Counted from the stretch's first letter, positions 32,556 through 44,555 are shown. The stretch: DNA of 64,000 nt from Petrolisthes cinctipes (GCA_033782935.1 JAWQEG010000365.1:930001-994000); one strand, 5' to 3'. The notes: generated by a model not told the origin, from the sequence alone. Program-made: numbers and translations.

Positions 32556-35500
32556 CTATATAAGGTCATAAAGTTTTGTCTCCCTCAGAAAACTCAGCAG
32601 TTTGTTTATAATATTCTTATCATCTGATAGAATATTTTCGATGGTTAGAGCTATTTTTTTAAGTTGAATATATTGTTTGATTTTACTTCTTTGATTTTCA
32701 TAATCAATACAAAAAATTAATAAGTGATTAATAGATAAGATTGTGTTGCATGATGTGCATTGAGGAGGAAAATTTCTAATAATGTAGGGTTCTAGGTGGG
32801 TTAACCATGTGGCGTTAACCCTTAGACGGGCAAACACCACCTCGTCCCTGCGACTACGCCATGATGACGTAGCCCAGGGTTCAATAACAGTTCTTACTTT
32901 ATTTCTGATGTCTAATCTGGTCCACTGCCTTTGCCACAGGAGATGAATTCGAGACTTAATGAGTGAAACAAAACACCTAAGATCCGTACGGACTATGCTA
33001 ATGTCCAGATCAACAGTTGACCCGGCTAGTATATCAGCCTGTTCATTGCTATAGATACCATAATGTGAAGGTACCCATATTAGCTTGATTGATTTATTGG
33101 CACGAAACAGCTTACTAATGATATTACCCTGTATTTCGTTGTTAGTTGTATTTAAGGATTTTATAGCTTGAAGTGAACTTAATGAATCAGTAAAAATAAC
33201 TATCCTATCGTGGGTCGTCGATAGGGCAAAATCCAAAGCTTTATTAATAGCAAATAGTTCTGCAATAAAAACAGATGTATGAATCGGCAGTCTGAATCTT
33301 AACTGACATTCAGTCGACCATACACCTGCACCCACACATTCATCCGTCTTGGAGCCGTCGGTATACAGATGGAAATATTAAAGATGTTGAACAATTATCT
33401 CACGAAACCTCTGGTGTACCTCCACCTCCGGCACCCGGGATTTAACCCCTGGTAGCCAGGAATCCACAATAGTGAAGGGGGGTGTTACCCAGGGTGCAAT
33501 ATTTACTAAAACCAGGGAATCGATTGTTGATAATTCTATACCGACACTCTACGAGGTCGTGGAGTCTTGTTCTGAGGGACCTCACGCCAATGCCCTCCGG
33601 GGCCGTGCGACGCCCAGGCGGATAACTCGGCCCTTCCGGGGGCCTATCGCAATGGCCCCCCGGCTGCAAATGCCTCACCAAGGCATTACCGGGAGGATGA
33701 CTCGGCTCCCCGGGTAGCTGAACTTGGGGCCTGGTCCCCATTGGCCTCACGCCAGTGCCCCCTGGGGCGCAGGGGTTCCCGGACGGACAACTCGGTCCCT
33801 CTGCCAGGGGCCTAGCGCCATGGCCCCCCGGGTGCTGTTGCCGTAGCAAGGCATTCCCGGGAAGATGACTCGGCACCCTGGATTTCTTAGCACAGTATAC
33901 TAACAGTTGTTGATCTCGTCTCAATCGGAGGGGAGGCACTTGTGACTCCACCTCTAGACGCTCGATTCGAGTGCAACATAGGGCTCCAAGACACACACGC
34001 AAACACGCATTCTGCACAACATCCAAACCTTTCAACACAGACTCAGATGCCGAACCATACACTATTGACCCATAATCTACTCTAGATCTAATCAGAGATT
34101 TATATAGCATTAGCAATGACTTCTTATCTGCTCCCCATTGAGTACCAGAAATGCACTTCAGCAAATTGAGTGCTTTTAAACATTTAATTTTTAACTGACT
34201 GACATGGACTCGCCATGTCAGTCGACTGTCAAAATGCAGTCCAAGAAATTTAGTAGAATTTTGAATAGGTAGGGGGTTGACACCCATAGTCAGCCTGACG
34301 TCTGGCTTCTTCCTATGAGTGAAAATAACCCCTACACTCTTTCTTACTGAAAACTTAAAACCCCACTGGAGGCCCCAATTGTGAATCAAATCCAGTGCCA
34401 ATTGGATCCGAGTTGCCGAAAACTCTGCATTACAGCTGGAGTGCCATATCGCACAGTCGTCGGCGTACAGTGAGTATTTAAGATTTCGAGGAGGAGCTGG
34501 TAGAATGTCATTGATCATACATAGAAATAAGGTCGGAGACAGAACACTCCCCTGGGGCACCCTATTTGCCTGGACAAATATGTCCGAGAAAGTGACTGTG
34601 TCCGAAAAAAGCTTGACAGAGAAAGTTCTGTCAGAAATGAAATTCTTAACAAAAAAGGGCAGGTTACCGCGTAATCCCATCGCATATAGTTTCCTGAGGA
34701 GGCCATGTCGCCAAGTCATGTCGTAGGCTTTTTCAATGTCTAAAAATACTGCAATCAAAAATTGTTTTTTGGCAAATGCCTCTTGAATTTGAACTTCCAG
34801 GTTCACTAGCTGATCGAGCGTCTGGCGACCTTTACGGAAGCCACACTGCTCGTCAACCAGCAAATTCCTGGAATTTAAAAAATGCAATAGCCTACGATTA
34901 ACAATTCGTTCCATGACCTTGCATAAGCAACTTGTGAGCGCAATAGGGTGATACGATGAAGTCGATCTGGGGTCCCCCCCCTCCTTTCGGTATGGGAATG
35001 ACATGTGCAAAATGCCACGAGTTTGGAAAGGTGTGACCCCTCCAAATCTCGTTAAACACTTGCAACATCTTGACCATGGAATCATGATCAAGATGCTTTA
35101 TCATCTCATACCGAATCTCATCGGGTCCTGGGGATGTCCCACTACAGGCTCCTAGGGCTTGGACAAGCTCTTGCATTGTTAGATCACTGTTGTAATCTAA
35201 TTCATCTCCTGTGGCAAAGTCAATATGCTGCAGCTCTGATGCTTCCTTGATGGGCAGGAAAGCTGGATGGTAATTTTCAGAGCTGCTAGCAAAAGAGAAC
35301 TGCCTGGCGAGGGCGTTAGCAATGTCTCTAGGTTCGTCATAATTGATGTTATTAAAAGTGATGTTGGTAATTTTATTAGAGATTTTTTTCTTATTTAATT
35401 TCTTACAGTGGACCAGACTTGGGAAATTGATGTTTCACTGTTGATACTAGAGACAAAGCATCGCCAGGAGTCTCGTTTGGCTTGTCTGATGGTTCGACGA

Positions 35501-36483
35501 GCCCTAGCTCTCGCAAGTTTATACTTGCGAAAGTTCTCATCACTAATGCGATTTTTGAAAAGCCTGTAGGCTCTATTCCTCTCACACAGTACCCTGCGGC
35601 AATCTGGCGTCCACCATGGAACTCTATGCTTTGCGCTATCTACCGAAGTCTTAGGAATTGTTGCCATTGCGGCTTTGAGGATATTATCTTGAATATTATT
35701 TACTTTATCATCAATGGTTTCTCCAACAATTTCAATATTGACACCCTTTGTGAAGGACACCCAGTCTGCTTTTTTTACGTTAAATTTAGGTGCTGAAGGC
35801 TCTTTAATAGTGTCGCTTTTAAATTTAATCACAATAGGAAAATGGTCGCTTCCCAATGAGTCATCAATGGGTAGCCACTGGCAAGAGGCTGCAATTGATG
35901 GGGAGACCAGAGATAGGTCAAGAACGCTAAAATTACCAGTATTATCATCAACTCTCGTCGGACCACCGTCGTTCAGAAGAACCAAATTGGAATCACTGAT
36001 TAGCCTAGCCATCTGTTCCCCCTTTCTGTCATCCTGCAGGGAACCCCATAACGTATGATGAGCATTAAAATCACCTACAATTAATTTTCTACAGGGCAGA
36101 CTGTCCTGTAGATCAAAAACATCATCATAAGTTACTGTATCAGGAGGACAGTAGACAGAACAGATAGTCAGGTAGGTGCCACCGAATTTTACTCTGCAAA
36201 CGACACTTTCCAGAGGAAAATTACAGGGCACATCAGTGAAAGGGAGGTTATGGCGGATGTAGATTGCCACTCCACCTCCACCCCTCCCCCCACGGTCCCT
36301 CCTAATTAACTCGTAGTTCCGAAGCTGAACAACCTCGTCTTCGACTTGGTCGTTCAGATGAGTTTCCTGAAGGGCAATAATATCGGCAGCGTAAGAACAA
36401 GCCAAAAGTTTAAGTTCATTTAATCTAGCTCTAAGACTTCGACAGTTCCATTGGAGTATGGTTAGCGCGAAGATTATCGCTGT
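32556..36483 (-). pseudogene. Unit 1 ORF2: endonuclease - RT - linker - RNase H - CCHC
   Basis: Endonuclease: LQWNCRSLRARL, LQETHLND, VGDFNAHHTLWGS, GSDHFPIVIKF. RT: PIPKGGG, QCGFRKGRQTLDQL, FLDIEKAYDMTW (motif A), PQGSVLSPTLF (B), SLYADDCAIW (C). Then a Pro/Gly-rich linker and RNase H: YTDGSKTDE, AELFAINKAL, FTDSLSSLQAI, WVPSHYG, NEQADILA. A C-terminal CTSCNTILSINHLLIFC knuckle ends it. Lesions against the other units: 1-nt deletion at about 35400, 1-nt insertion in a C run at 34974-34981, 2-nt deletion at about 33545, and a TAA codon at 33378-33380. Catalytic residues are still present. The frame has no ATG at its start (see findings). Confidence 0.85.
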
Positions 36484-37838
36484 TTATGGGGTTTCTTGGA
36501 GCCTTGTTCGTCTGGCCGAACCTTTTTGTGCTGGGAGGGAAGACCCTCTTCCTCCTCTGCACTTCCCGGGGACCTCCCGCGGGCAGGTTTCGCGACGGTA
36601 GTCTCCATCGCCTGTTCCTCTCCATGAGGTACAGAGCCAGTCCTCGAACGGCTCGTCTCGCGACGAACCGGACGACTCCCGGATGTAGGCTTCATGGGAG
36701 TCACCTGAGCGAGAACATGAGATTTTGAAGCTGATACGGTATCATCAGCTTTGTGGTGCTTCTTTTGCTGGGTTGATTCAACAACTTCTAATTTCTTTGT
36801 CAAACTTTCTACTAGCAGCGTTAATTTACTTACAGTATCCTTCAAGTCTTTAATTTCATTATCTTTAGCTTGGATAGCCACGTTAACATTTGTTGTAGTT
36901 ACAGGAGCAGTGGTGCCAGTCATAGCTGCAGCATAGGAAACTGTGGGAGTTTGGTTAACCCCCTCCACCTTCCTCTTTGCCTCACCATAACTGACATCAT
37001 GAGCCCTCATGTATGCCATTGCTTCAGTCTCCACTTTAAGGCTCCTGCAGTCACCTGCACTTGCCTGGTGGGGGCCGCCACAATTAGCACACCTGAAGAC
37101 TGTCTCTGAACACAACTCAGTCTCGTGTCTACCTGCACATTTACCACAAGTGAATGAATCTTTATTGAAGCACCTCAATGCTGTGTGTCCGAATTTCTGG
37201 CAACGGAAACAACGCATCGGTTTCTGAATGTATGGTCTAACGTGAACAATTTCATATCCAATCTTTACTGTTTCCGGAATCTGTGCTGAAGCAAAAGTCA
37301 GGAAACACAAGCCAAGTTTCTCTCTCTTGTTCTCTCTCATCCTGGTCATACTTTGTACATCAACAACGCCTTGGTCCTTCATTCCTTCCAAAATTTCAGC
37401 CTCATCCAGAGCGGCCAAATCCCTATGGAAAATGACGCCCTTACAGGTATTTGGCCCCACTGGAATGGTGGCTTTCACCTTAAAGTTATGAATTTGCGTC
37501 AGTTTAAGGAGATCCTTAACCTGGGATACCTTCAGTACTTTTACCAGGATACTACCATCACGCAACTTGTTAGCAGCAGCAAGACTGCCACCCACTTGAC
37601 CATCAAGGACCTTTTTGACGATAAAGGGGTTAATGTTTTTGAGAGACTGACCCTCATCTACACATCTAATATTTACATAACGAGCATTCATAGGAGGAAT
37701 TTTAACATCAGGTTGTCTTTGTCTGTCTGCCGTAGGGGTTCCATTATTGTCAGCCATTGTCCTAGTTTGGTCCTTGGTCGTTAACCTCCCTCCTTGAGGA
37801 GGAGGGAGGTTAGTCGAGGGTTCATCCATCCGGGGCAT
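36474..37838 (-). CDS. Unit 1 ORF1 (gag-like, 454 aa)
   Basis: ATG at 37838 (MPRMDEP), stop TAA at 36474-36476. The N-terminal half has two RRM-like alpha/beta segments (YVNIRCVDEGQSLKN.. and GVIFHRDLAALDEAE.. to GLCFLTFASAQIPE). Three zinc knuckles lie at about 210-265: CFRCQKFGHTALRC, CGKCAGRHETELC, CANCGGPHQASAGDC. A predicted coiled coil (KDNEIKDLKDTVSKLTLLVE, about 325-350) could mediate multimerisation. A basic, Ser/Arg-rich tail follows. It should package element RNA. The frame is fully open and nearly identical in all units. Confidence 0.85.
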   Translation of the reverse strand: MPRMDEPSTNLPPPQGGRLTTKDQTRTMADNNGTPTADRQRQPDVKIPPMNARYVNIRCVDEGQSLKNINPFIVKKVLDGQVGGSLAAANKLRDGSILVKVLKVSQVKDLLKLTQIHNFKVKATIPVGPNTCKGVIFHRDLAALDEAEILEGMKDQGVVDVQSMTRMRENKREKLGLCFLTFASAQIPETVKIGYEIVHVRPYIQKPMRCFRCQKFGHTALRCFNKDSFTCGKCAGRHETELCSETVFRCANCGGPHQASAGDCRSLKVETEAMAYMRAHDVSYGEAKRKVEGVNQTPTVSYAAAMTGTTAPVTTTNVNVAIQAKDNEIKDLKDTVSKLTLLVESLTKKLEVVESTQQKKHHKADDTVSASKSHVLAQVTPMKPTSGSRPVRRETSRSRTGSVPHGEEQAMETTVAKPARGRSPGSAEEEEGLPSQHKKVRPDEQGSKKPHKQR

Positions 37839-38500
37839 CGGACTACGTCCGACCCCTCTCCTCGCACACTCACCTACTTCCCTTAACTATTGTATCAACC
37901 CCAAGAAAATGGACAATAATTTAGGGAATAAAAGTTACCTTTACTCGCCCCCCCCTAGTGGTAGCCTGGCGGCGTTCTCCAGTACCAGCTAGGGGATCGG
38001 AGTTTGTGCGGAAGGAACTTCCCCACCACCGAACCTGCCTAATGCGAGGGGTGGTGTAGTTAGAACCCACCTCCCAAGCGAATACCGTTGCTCAGCCAAG
38101 AGACAACCGTAGGCCCAGGAGGTCGCACGGAAAATATGGAAGGAAAAGTAGTTTAAGAAAAAGAGGTGCCCAAATGACGCACCAGACTACTGGGCCCCCC
38201 TACCACAGGGTTTCCCCTGAGGCAGTGAGTGCTGCGGGTCTGGTGTGGGGAACAACTAACTACTAGCTACCATAAACTACTGGTTGTCCTCCAGCAAAAA
38301 ACAAATCACTGAAGGTGTACACAGCAGTGCAGCAAAACGCTGCAAATTTACTTTACACAAGGCAGAGAAACAACAGAGTACTGCCGGTAAGAGGCCTCGG
38401 TACACCAAGGTAACTCCACGAACAGCACTGGTGTCTGTTGTTGCTATGCACAACGAGGACGAGGTCTGGACACAACAAAGTCTGGACGCATAATGGTGGT
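37839..38500 (-). promoter_or_regulatory. Unit 1 5' leader
   Basis: About 660 bp that is conserved in units 1-3 upstream of ORF1 but has no open frame. Non-LTR leaders carry the internal promoter; none was pinpointed. Small indels between units cluster around 38340-38365 (CTTTAC..ACAAGGC). Confidence 0.5.
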
Positions 38501-38597
38501 GGTTTGGGTGACTACTACTTGTTGGATTTCTTGGCTATCAACCAGAGGCATATAGCCAAAGGTCATTAAGCCATTGGATCCATTTTATTATATCAAT

Positions 38598-41500
38598 CTA
38601 TATAAGGTCATAAAGTTTTGTCTCCCTCAGAACACTCAGCAGTTTGTTTATAATATTCTTATCATCTGATAGAATATTTTCGATGGTGAAAGCCATTTTT
38701 TTAACTTGAAAAAAATGTTTAATTTTACTTCTTTGGTTTTTATATTTATTACAAAAAATTACTAAATGATTTATTGACATTATAGAATTACACTCTATAC
38801 ATTGAGGTGGGAATTGTCTATTTACATAGGGTTCAAGGTGTGTTACCCATGTGGCATTGACCCTAAGACGGGCCAACACCACCTCGTCCCTGCGACTACG
38901 CCATGATGACGTAGCCCAGGGTTCGATAAGTGTTTTTACTTTATTACTGATGTTTAATCTGGTCCACTGCCTTTGCCACAGGAGATGAATTCGAGACTTA
39001 ATGAGGGAAACAAAACACCTGAGATCCGTACGGACTATGCTAAGGTCCAGATCAACAGTTGACCCGGCTAGTATATCAGCCTGTTCATTGCCATAGATAC
39101 CATAATGTGAAGGTACCCATATTAGCTTGATTGATTTATTGGCACAAAACAGCTTACTAATGATATTACCCTGTATTTCGTTGTTAGTTGTATTTAAGGA
39201 TTTAATAGCTTGAAGTGAACTTAATGAATCTGTAAAAATAACTATCCTATCGTGGGTCGTCGATAGGGCAAAATCCAAAGCTTTATTAATAGCAAAAAGT
39301 TCAGCAAGAAAAATAGATGTATGAATCGGCAGTCTGAATCTTAACTGACATTCAGTCGACCATACACCTGCACCCACACATTCATCCGTCTTGGAACCGT
39401 CGGTATACAGATGGAAATATGAAAGATGTTGAACAATTATCTCACGAAACCTCTGGTGTACCTCCACCTCCGGCACCCGGGATTTAACCCCTGGCAGCCA
39501 GGAATCCACAATAGTGAAGGGGGGTGTTACCCAGGGTGCAATATTTACTAAAACCAGGGAATCGATTGTTGATAATTCTATACCGACACACTCTACGAGG
39601 TCGTGGAGTCTTGCTCTGAGGGACCTCACGCCAGTGCCCTCCGGGGCCGTGCGACGCCCAGGCGGATAACTCGGCCCTTCCGGGGGCCTATCGCCATGGC
39701 CCCCTGGCTGCAAATGCCTCACCAAGGCATTACCGGGAGGATGACTCGGCTCCCCGGGTACCTGAACTTGGGGCCTGGTCCCCATTGGCCTCACGCCAGT
39801 GCCCCCTGGGGCGCAGGGGTTCCCGGACGGACGACTCGGTCCCTCTGCCAGGGGCGTATCGCCATGGCCCCCCGGGTGCTGTTGCCGTAGCAAGGCATTC
39901 CCGGGAAGATGACTCGGCACCCTGGATTTCTTAGCACAGTATACTAATAGTAGTTGATCTCGTCTCAATCGGAGGGGAGGCACTTGTGACTCCACCTCTA
40001 GACACTCGATTCGAGTGCAACGTAGGGCTCCAAGACACACACGCAAACACGCATTCTGCAAAACATCCAAACCTTTCAACACAGACTCAGATGCCGAACC
40101 ATACACTATTGACCCATAATCTACTCTAGATCTAATCAGAGATTTATATAGCATTAGCAATGACTTCCTATCTGCTCCCCATTGAGTACCAGAAATGCAC
40201 TTCAGCAAATTGAGTGCTTTTAAACATTTAATTTTTAACTGACTGACATGGACTCGCCATGTCAGTCGACTGTCAAAATGCAGTCCAAGAAATTTAGTAG
40301 AATTTTGAATAGGTAGGGGGTTGACACCCATAGTCAGCCTGACGTCTGGCTTCTTCCTATGAGTGAAAATAACCCCTACACTCTTTCTTACTGAAAACTT
40401 AAAACCCCACTGGAGGCCCCAATTGTGAATCAAATCCAGTGCCAATTGGATCCGAGTTGCCGAAAACTCTGCATTACAGCTGGAGTGCCATATCGCACAG
40501 TCGTCGGCGTACAGTGAGTATTTAAGATTTCGAGGAGGAGCTGGTAGAATGTCATTGATCATACATAGAAATAAGGTCGGAGACAGAACACTCCCCTGGG
40601 GCACCCCATTTGCCTGGACAAATATGTCCGAGAAAGTGACTGTGTCCGAAAAAAGCTTGACAGAGAAAGTTCTGTCAGAAATGAAATTCTTAACAAAAAA
40701 GGGCAGGTTACCGCGTAATCCCATCGCATATAGTTTCCTGAGGAGGCCATGTCGCCAAGTCATGTCGTAGGCTTTTTCAATGTCTAAAAATACTGCAATC
40801 AAAAATTGTTTTTTGGCAAATGCCTCTTGAATTTGAACTTCCAGGTTTACTAGCTGATCGAGCGTCTGGCGACCTTTACGGAAGCCACACTGCTCGTCAA
40901 CCAGCAAATTCCTGGAATTTAAAAAATGCAATAGCCTACGATTAACAATTCGTTCCATGACCTTGCATAAGCAACTTGTGAGCGCAATAGGGCGATACGA
41001 TGAAGTCGATCTGGGGTCCCCCCCTCCTTTCGGTATGGGAATGACATGTGCAAAGTGCCACGAGTTTGGAAAGGTGTGACCTCTCCAAATCTCGTTAAAC
41101 ACTTGCAACATCTTGACCATGGAATCATGATCAAGATGCTTTATCATCTCATACCGAATCTCATCGGGTCCTGGGGATGTCCCACTACAGGCTCCTAGGG
41201 CTTGGACAAGCTCTTGCATTGTTAGATCACTGTTGTAATCTAATTCATCTCCTGTGGCAAAGTCAATATGCTGCAGCTCTGATGCTTCCTTGATGGGCAG
41301 GAAAGCTGGATGGTAATTTTCAGAGCTGCAAGCAAAAGAGAACTGCCTGGCGAGGGCGTTAGCAATGTCTCTAGGTTCGTCATAATTGATGTTATTAAAA
41401 GTGATGTTGGTTATTTTATTAGATATGTTTTTCTTATTTAATTTTCTTACAGTGGACCAGACTTGGGAAATTGATGTTTCACTGTTGATACTAGAGACAA

Positions 41501-42531
41501 AGCATCGCCAGGAGTCTCGTTTGGCTTGTCTGATGGTTCGACGAGCCCTAGCTCTCGCAAGTTTATACTTGCGAAAGTTCTCATCACTAATGCGATTTTT
41601 GAAAAGCCTGTAGGCTCTATTCCTCTCACACAGTACCCTGCGGCAATCTGGCGTCCACCATGGAACTCTATGCTTTGCGCTATCTACCGAAGTCTTAGGA
41701 ATTGTTGCCATTGCGGCTTTGAGGATATTATCTTGAATATTATTTACTTTATCATCAATGGTTTCTCCAACAATTTCAATATTGACACCCTTTGTGAAGG
41801 ACACCCAGTCTGCTTTTTTTACGTTAAATTTAGGTGCTGAAGGCTCTTTAATAGTGTCGCTTTTAAATTTAATCACAATAGGAAAATGGTCGCTTCCCAA
41901 TGAGTCATCAATGGGTAGCCACTGGCAAGAGGCTGCAATTGATGGGGAGACCAGAGATAGGTCAAGAACGCTAAAATTACCAGTATTATCATCAACTCTC
42001 TCTCGTCGGACTACCGTCGTTCAGAAGAACCAAATTGGAATCACTGATTAGCCTAGCCATCTGTTCCCCCTTTCTGTCATCCTGCAGGGAACCCCATAAC
42101 GTATGATGAGCATTAAAATCACCTACAATTAATTTTCTGCAGGGCAGACTGTCCTGTAGATCAAAAACATCATCATAAGTTACTGTATCAGGAGGACAGT
42201 AGACAGAACAGATAGTCAGGTAGGTGCCACCGAATTTTACTCTGCAAGCGACACTTTCCAGAGGAAAATTACAGGGCACATCAGTGAAAGGGAGGTTATG
42301 GCGGATGTAGATTGCCACTCCACCTCCACCCCTCCCCCCACGGTCCCTCCTAATTAACTTGTAGTTCCGAAGCTGAACAACCTCGTCTTCGACTTGGTCG
42401 TTCAGATGAGTTTCCTGAAGGGCAATAATATCGGCAGCGTAAGAACAAGCCAAAAGTTTAAGTTCATTTAATCTAGCTCTAAGACTTCGACAGTTCCATT
42501 GGAGTATGGTTAGCGCGAAGATTATCGCTGT
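38598..42531 (-). pseudogene. Unit 2 ORF2, one 2-nt insertion away from intact
   Basis: Domains as in unit 1. The frame is open from 42531 to about 42000 (first part of the endonuclease), then shifts at a CTCTCTCTCG stretch (41996-42004) that has one CT more than the other units. The rest is open for 1,100 codons from 41900 to the TAG at 38598-38600: end of endonuclease (SDHFPI), RT with YADD, the two-fold 55-residue Pro/Gly linker (about 39624-39930), RNase H and a CIECNSIMSINHLVIFC knuckle. The stop is followed within 10 nt by AATAAAA, a likely poly-A signal. Confidence 0.88.
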
Positions 42532-43886
42532 TTATGGGGTTTCTTGGAGCCTTGTTCGTCTGGCCGAACCTTTTTGTGCTGGGAGGGAAGACCCTCTTCC
42601 TCCTCTGCACTTCCCGGGGACCTCCCGCGGGCAGGTTTCGCGACGGTAGTCTCCATCGCCTGTTCCTCTCCATGAGGTACAGAGCCAGTCCTCGAACGGC
42701 TCGTCTCGCGACGAACCGGACGACTCCCGGATGTAGGCTTCATGGGAGTCACCTGAGCGAGAACATGAGATTTTGAAGCTGATACGGTATCATCAGCTTT
42801 GTGGTGCTTCTTTTGCTGGGTTGATTCAACAACTTCTAATTTCTTTGTCAAACTTTCTACTAGCAACGTTAATTTACTTACAGTATCCTTCAAGTCTTTA
42901 ATTTCATTACCTTTAGCTTGGATAGCCACGTTAACATTTGTTGTAGTTACAGGAGCAGTGGTGCCAGTCATAGCTGCAGCATAGGAAACTGTGGGAGTTT
43001 GGTTAACCCCCTCCACCTTCCTCTTTGCCTCACCATAACTAACATCATGAGCCCTCATGTATGCCATTGCTTCAGTCTCCACTTTAAGGCTCCTGCAGTC
43101 ACCTGCACTTGCCTGGTGGGGGCCGCCACAATTAGCACACCTGAAGACTGTCTCTGAACACAACTCAGTCTCGTGTCTACCTGCACATTTACCACAAGTG
43201 AATGAATCTTTATTGAAACACCTCAATGCTGTGTGTCCGAATTTCTGGCAACGGAAACAACGCATCGGTTTCTGAATGTATGGTCTAACGTGAACTATTT
43301 CGTATCCAATCTTTACCGTTTCCGGAATCTGTGCTGAAGCAAAAGTCAGGAAACACAAGCCAAATTTCTCTCTCTTGTTCTCTCTCATCCTGGTCATACT
43401 TTGAACATCAACAACGCCTTGGTCCTTCATTCCTTCCAAAATGTCTGCCTCATCCAGAGCGGCCAAATCCCTATGGAAAATGACGCCCTTACAGGTATTC
43501 GGCCCCACTGGAATGGTGGCTTTCACCTTAAAGTTATGAATTTGCGTCAGTTTAAGGAGATCCTTAACCTGGGATGCCTTCAGTACTTTTACCAGGATAC
43601 TACCATCACGCAACTTGTTAGCAGCAGCAAGACTGCCACCCACTTGACCATCAAGGACCTTTTTGACGATAAAGGGGTTAAAGTTTTTGAGAGACTGACC
43701 CTCATCTACACATCTAATATTTACATAACGAGCATTCATTGGAGGAATTTTAACATCAGGTTGTCTTTGTCTGTCTGCCGTAGAGGTTCCATTATTGTCA
43801 GCCATTGTCCTAGTTTGGTCCTTGGTCGTTAACCTCCCTCCTTGAGGAGGAGGGAGGCTAGTCGGGGGTTCATCCATCCGGGGCAT
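42522..43886 (-). CDS. Unit 2 ORF1 (gag-like, 454 aa)
   Basis: Same architecture and length as unit 1 with a handful of substitutions (MPRMDEPPTSL, KGNEIKDL). All knuckle Cys and His residues are kept. Ends TAA at 42522-42524; the ORF2 frame overlaps the end in the -1 register. Confidence 0.87.
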   Translation of the reverse strand: MPRMDEPPTSLPPPQGGRLTTKDQTRTMADNNGTSTADRQRQPDVKIPPMNARYVNIRCVDEGQSLKNFNPFIVKKVLDGQVGGSLAAANKLRDGSILVKVLKASQVKDLLKLTQIHNFKVKATIPVGPNTCKGVIFHRDLAALDEADILEGMKDQGVVDVQSMTRMRENKREKFGLCFLTFASAQIPETVKIGYEIVHVRPYIQKPMRCFRCQKFGHTALRCFNKDSFTCGKCAGRHETELCSETVFRCANCGGPHQASAGDCRSLKVETEAMAYMRAHDVSYGEAKRKVEGVNQTPTVSYAAAMTGTTAPVTTTNVNVAIQAKGNEIKDLKDTVSKLTLLVESLTKKLEVVESTQQKKHHKADDTVSASKSHVLAQVTPMKPTSGSRPVRRETSRSRTGSVPHGEEQAMETTVAKPARGRSPGSAEEEEGLPSQHKKVRPDEQGSKKPHKQR

Positions 43887-44555
43887 CGGACTACGTCCGA
43901 CCCCTCTCCTCGCACACTCACCTACCTCCCTGAACTATTGTATCAACTCCCAAAAATGGACAATAATTTAGGGAATAAAAGTTACCTTTACTCGCCCTCC
44001 CCTAGCGGTAGCCTGGCGGCGTTCTCCAGTACCAGCTAGGGGATCGGAGTTTGTGCGGAAGGAACTTCCCCACCACCGAACCTGCCTAATGCGAGGGGTG
44101 GTGTAGTAGGAACCCACCTCCCAAGCGAATACCGTTGCTCAGCCAAGAGACAACCGTAGGCCCAGGAGGTCGCACGGAAAATATAGAAGAAAAAGTAGTT
44201 TAAGAAAAAGAGGTGCCCAAATGACGCACCAGACTACTGGGCCCCCCTACCACAGGGTTTCCCCTGAGGCAGTGAGTGCTGCGGGTCTGGTGTGGGGAAC
44301 AACTAACTACTAGCTACCATATACTACTAGTTGTCCTCCAGCAAAAAACAAATCACTGAAGGTGTACACAGCAGTGCAGCAAAACGCTGCAAATTTACTT
44401 TACTATATTACTTTACACAAGGCAGAGAAACAACAGAGTACTGCCGGTAAGAGGCCTCGGTATACCAAGGTAACTCCACGAACAATACTGGTGTCTGTTG
44501 TTGCTGTGCACAGAGAGGACGAGGTCTGGACTGAACAAAGTCTGGACGCATGTGT
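43887..44555 (-). promoter_or_regulatory. Unit 2 5' leader
   Basis: Counterpart of the unit 1 leader. It differs by an extra TATATTACTTTAC stretch near 44403 and by its junction bases against unit 3 (GACGCATGTGTGGTTTGGG). Confidence 0.5.

Larger units (their letters stand above)
32441..38500 (-). mobile_element. Array unit 1 (full length)
   Basis: Leader 38500-37839, ORF1 37838-36474, ORF2 36483-32556 (broken), 3' UTR to the longest GTA repeat of the four (32451-32477). It is the only unit whose 3' end meets non-array DNA. It has the most ORF2 lesions, consistent with being the oldest copy. Confidence 0.85.
38501..44555 (-). mobile_element. Array unit 2 (full length)
   Basis: Same layout as unit 1 and the least damaged of the full units: ORF1 open, ORF2 with a single frameshift. 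The GTA repeat at its 3' end is short (38511-38519). Confidence 0.88.

Noticed and set aside
39603..39890. Plus-strand frames opposite the Pro/Gly linker and opposite ORF1 in each array unit
   Set aside because: Antisense shadows; they recur only because the units are repeats, and the sense frames carry the domains.
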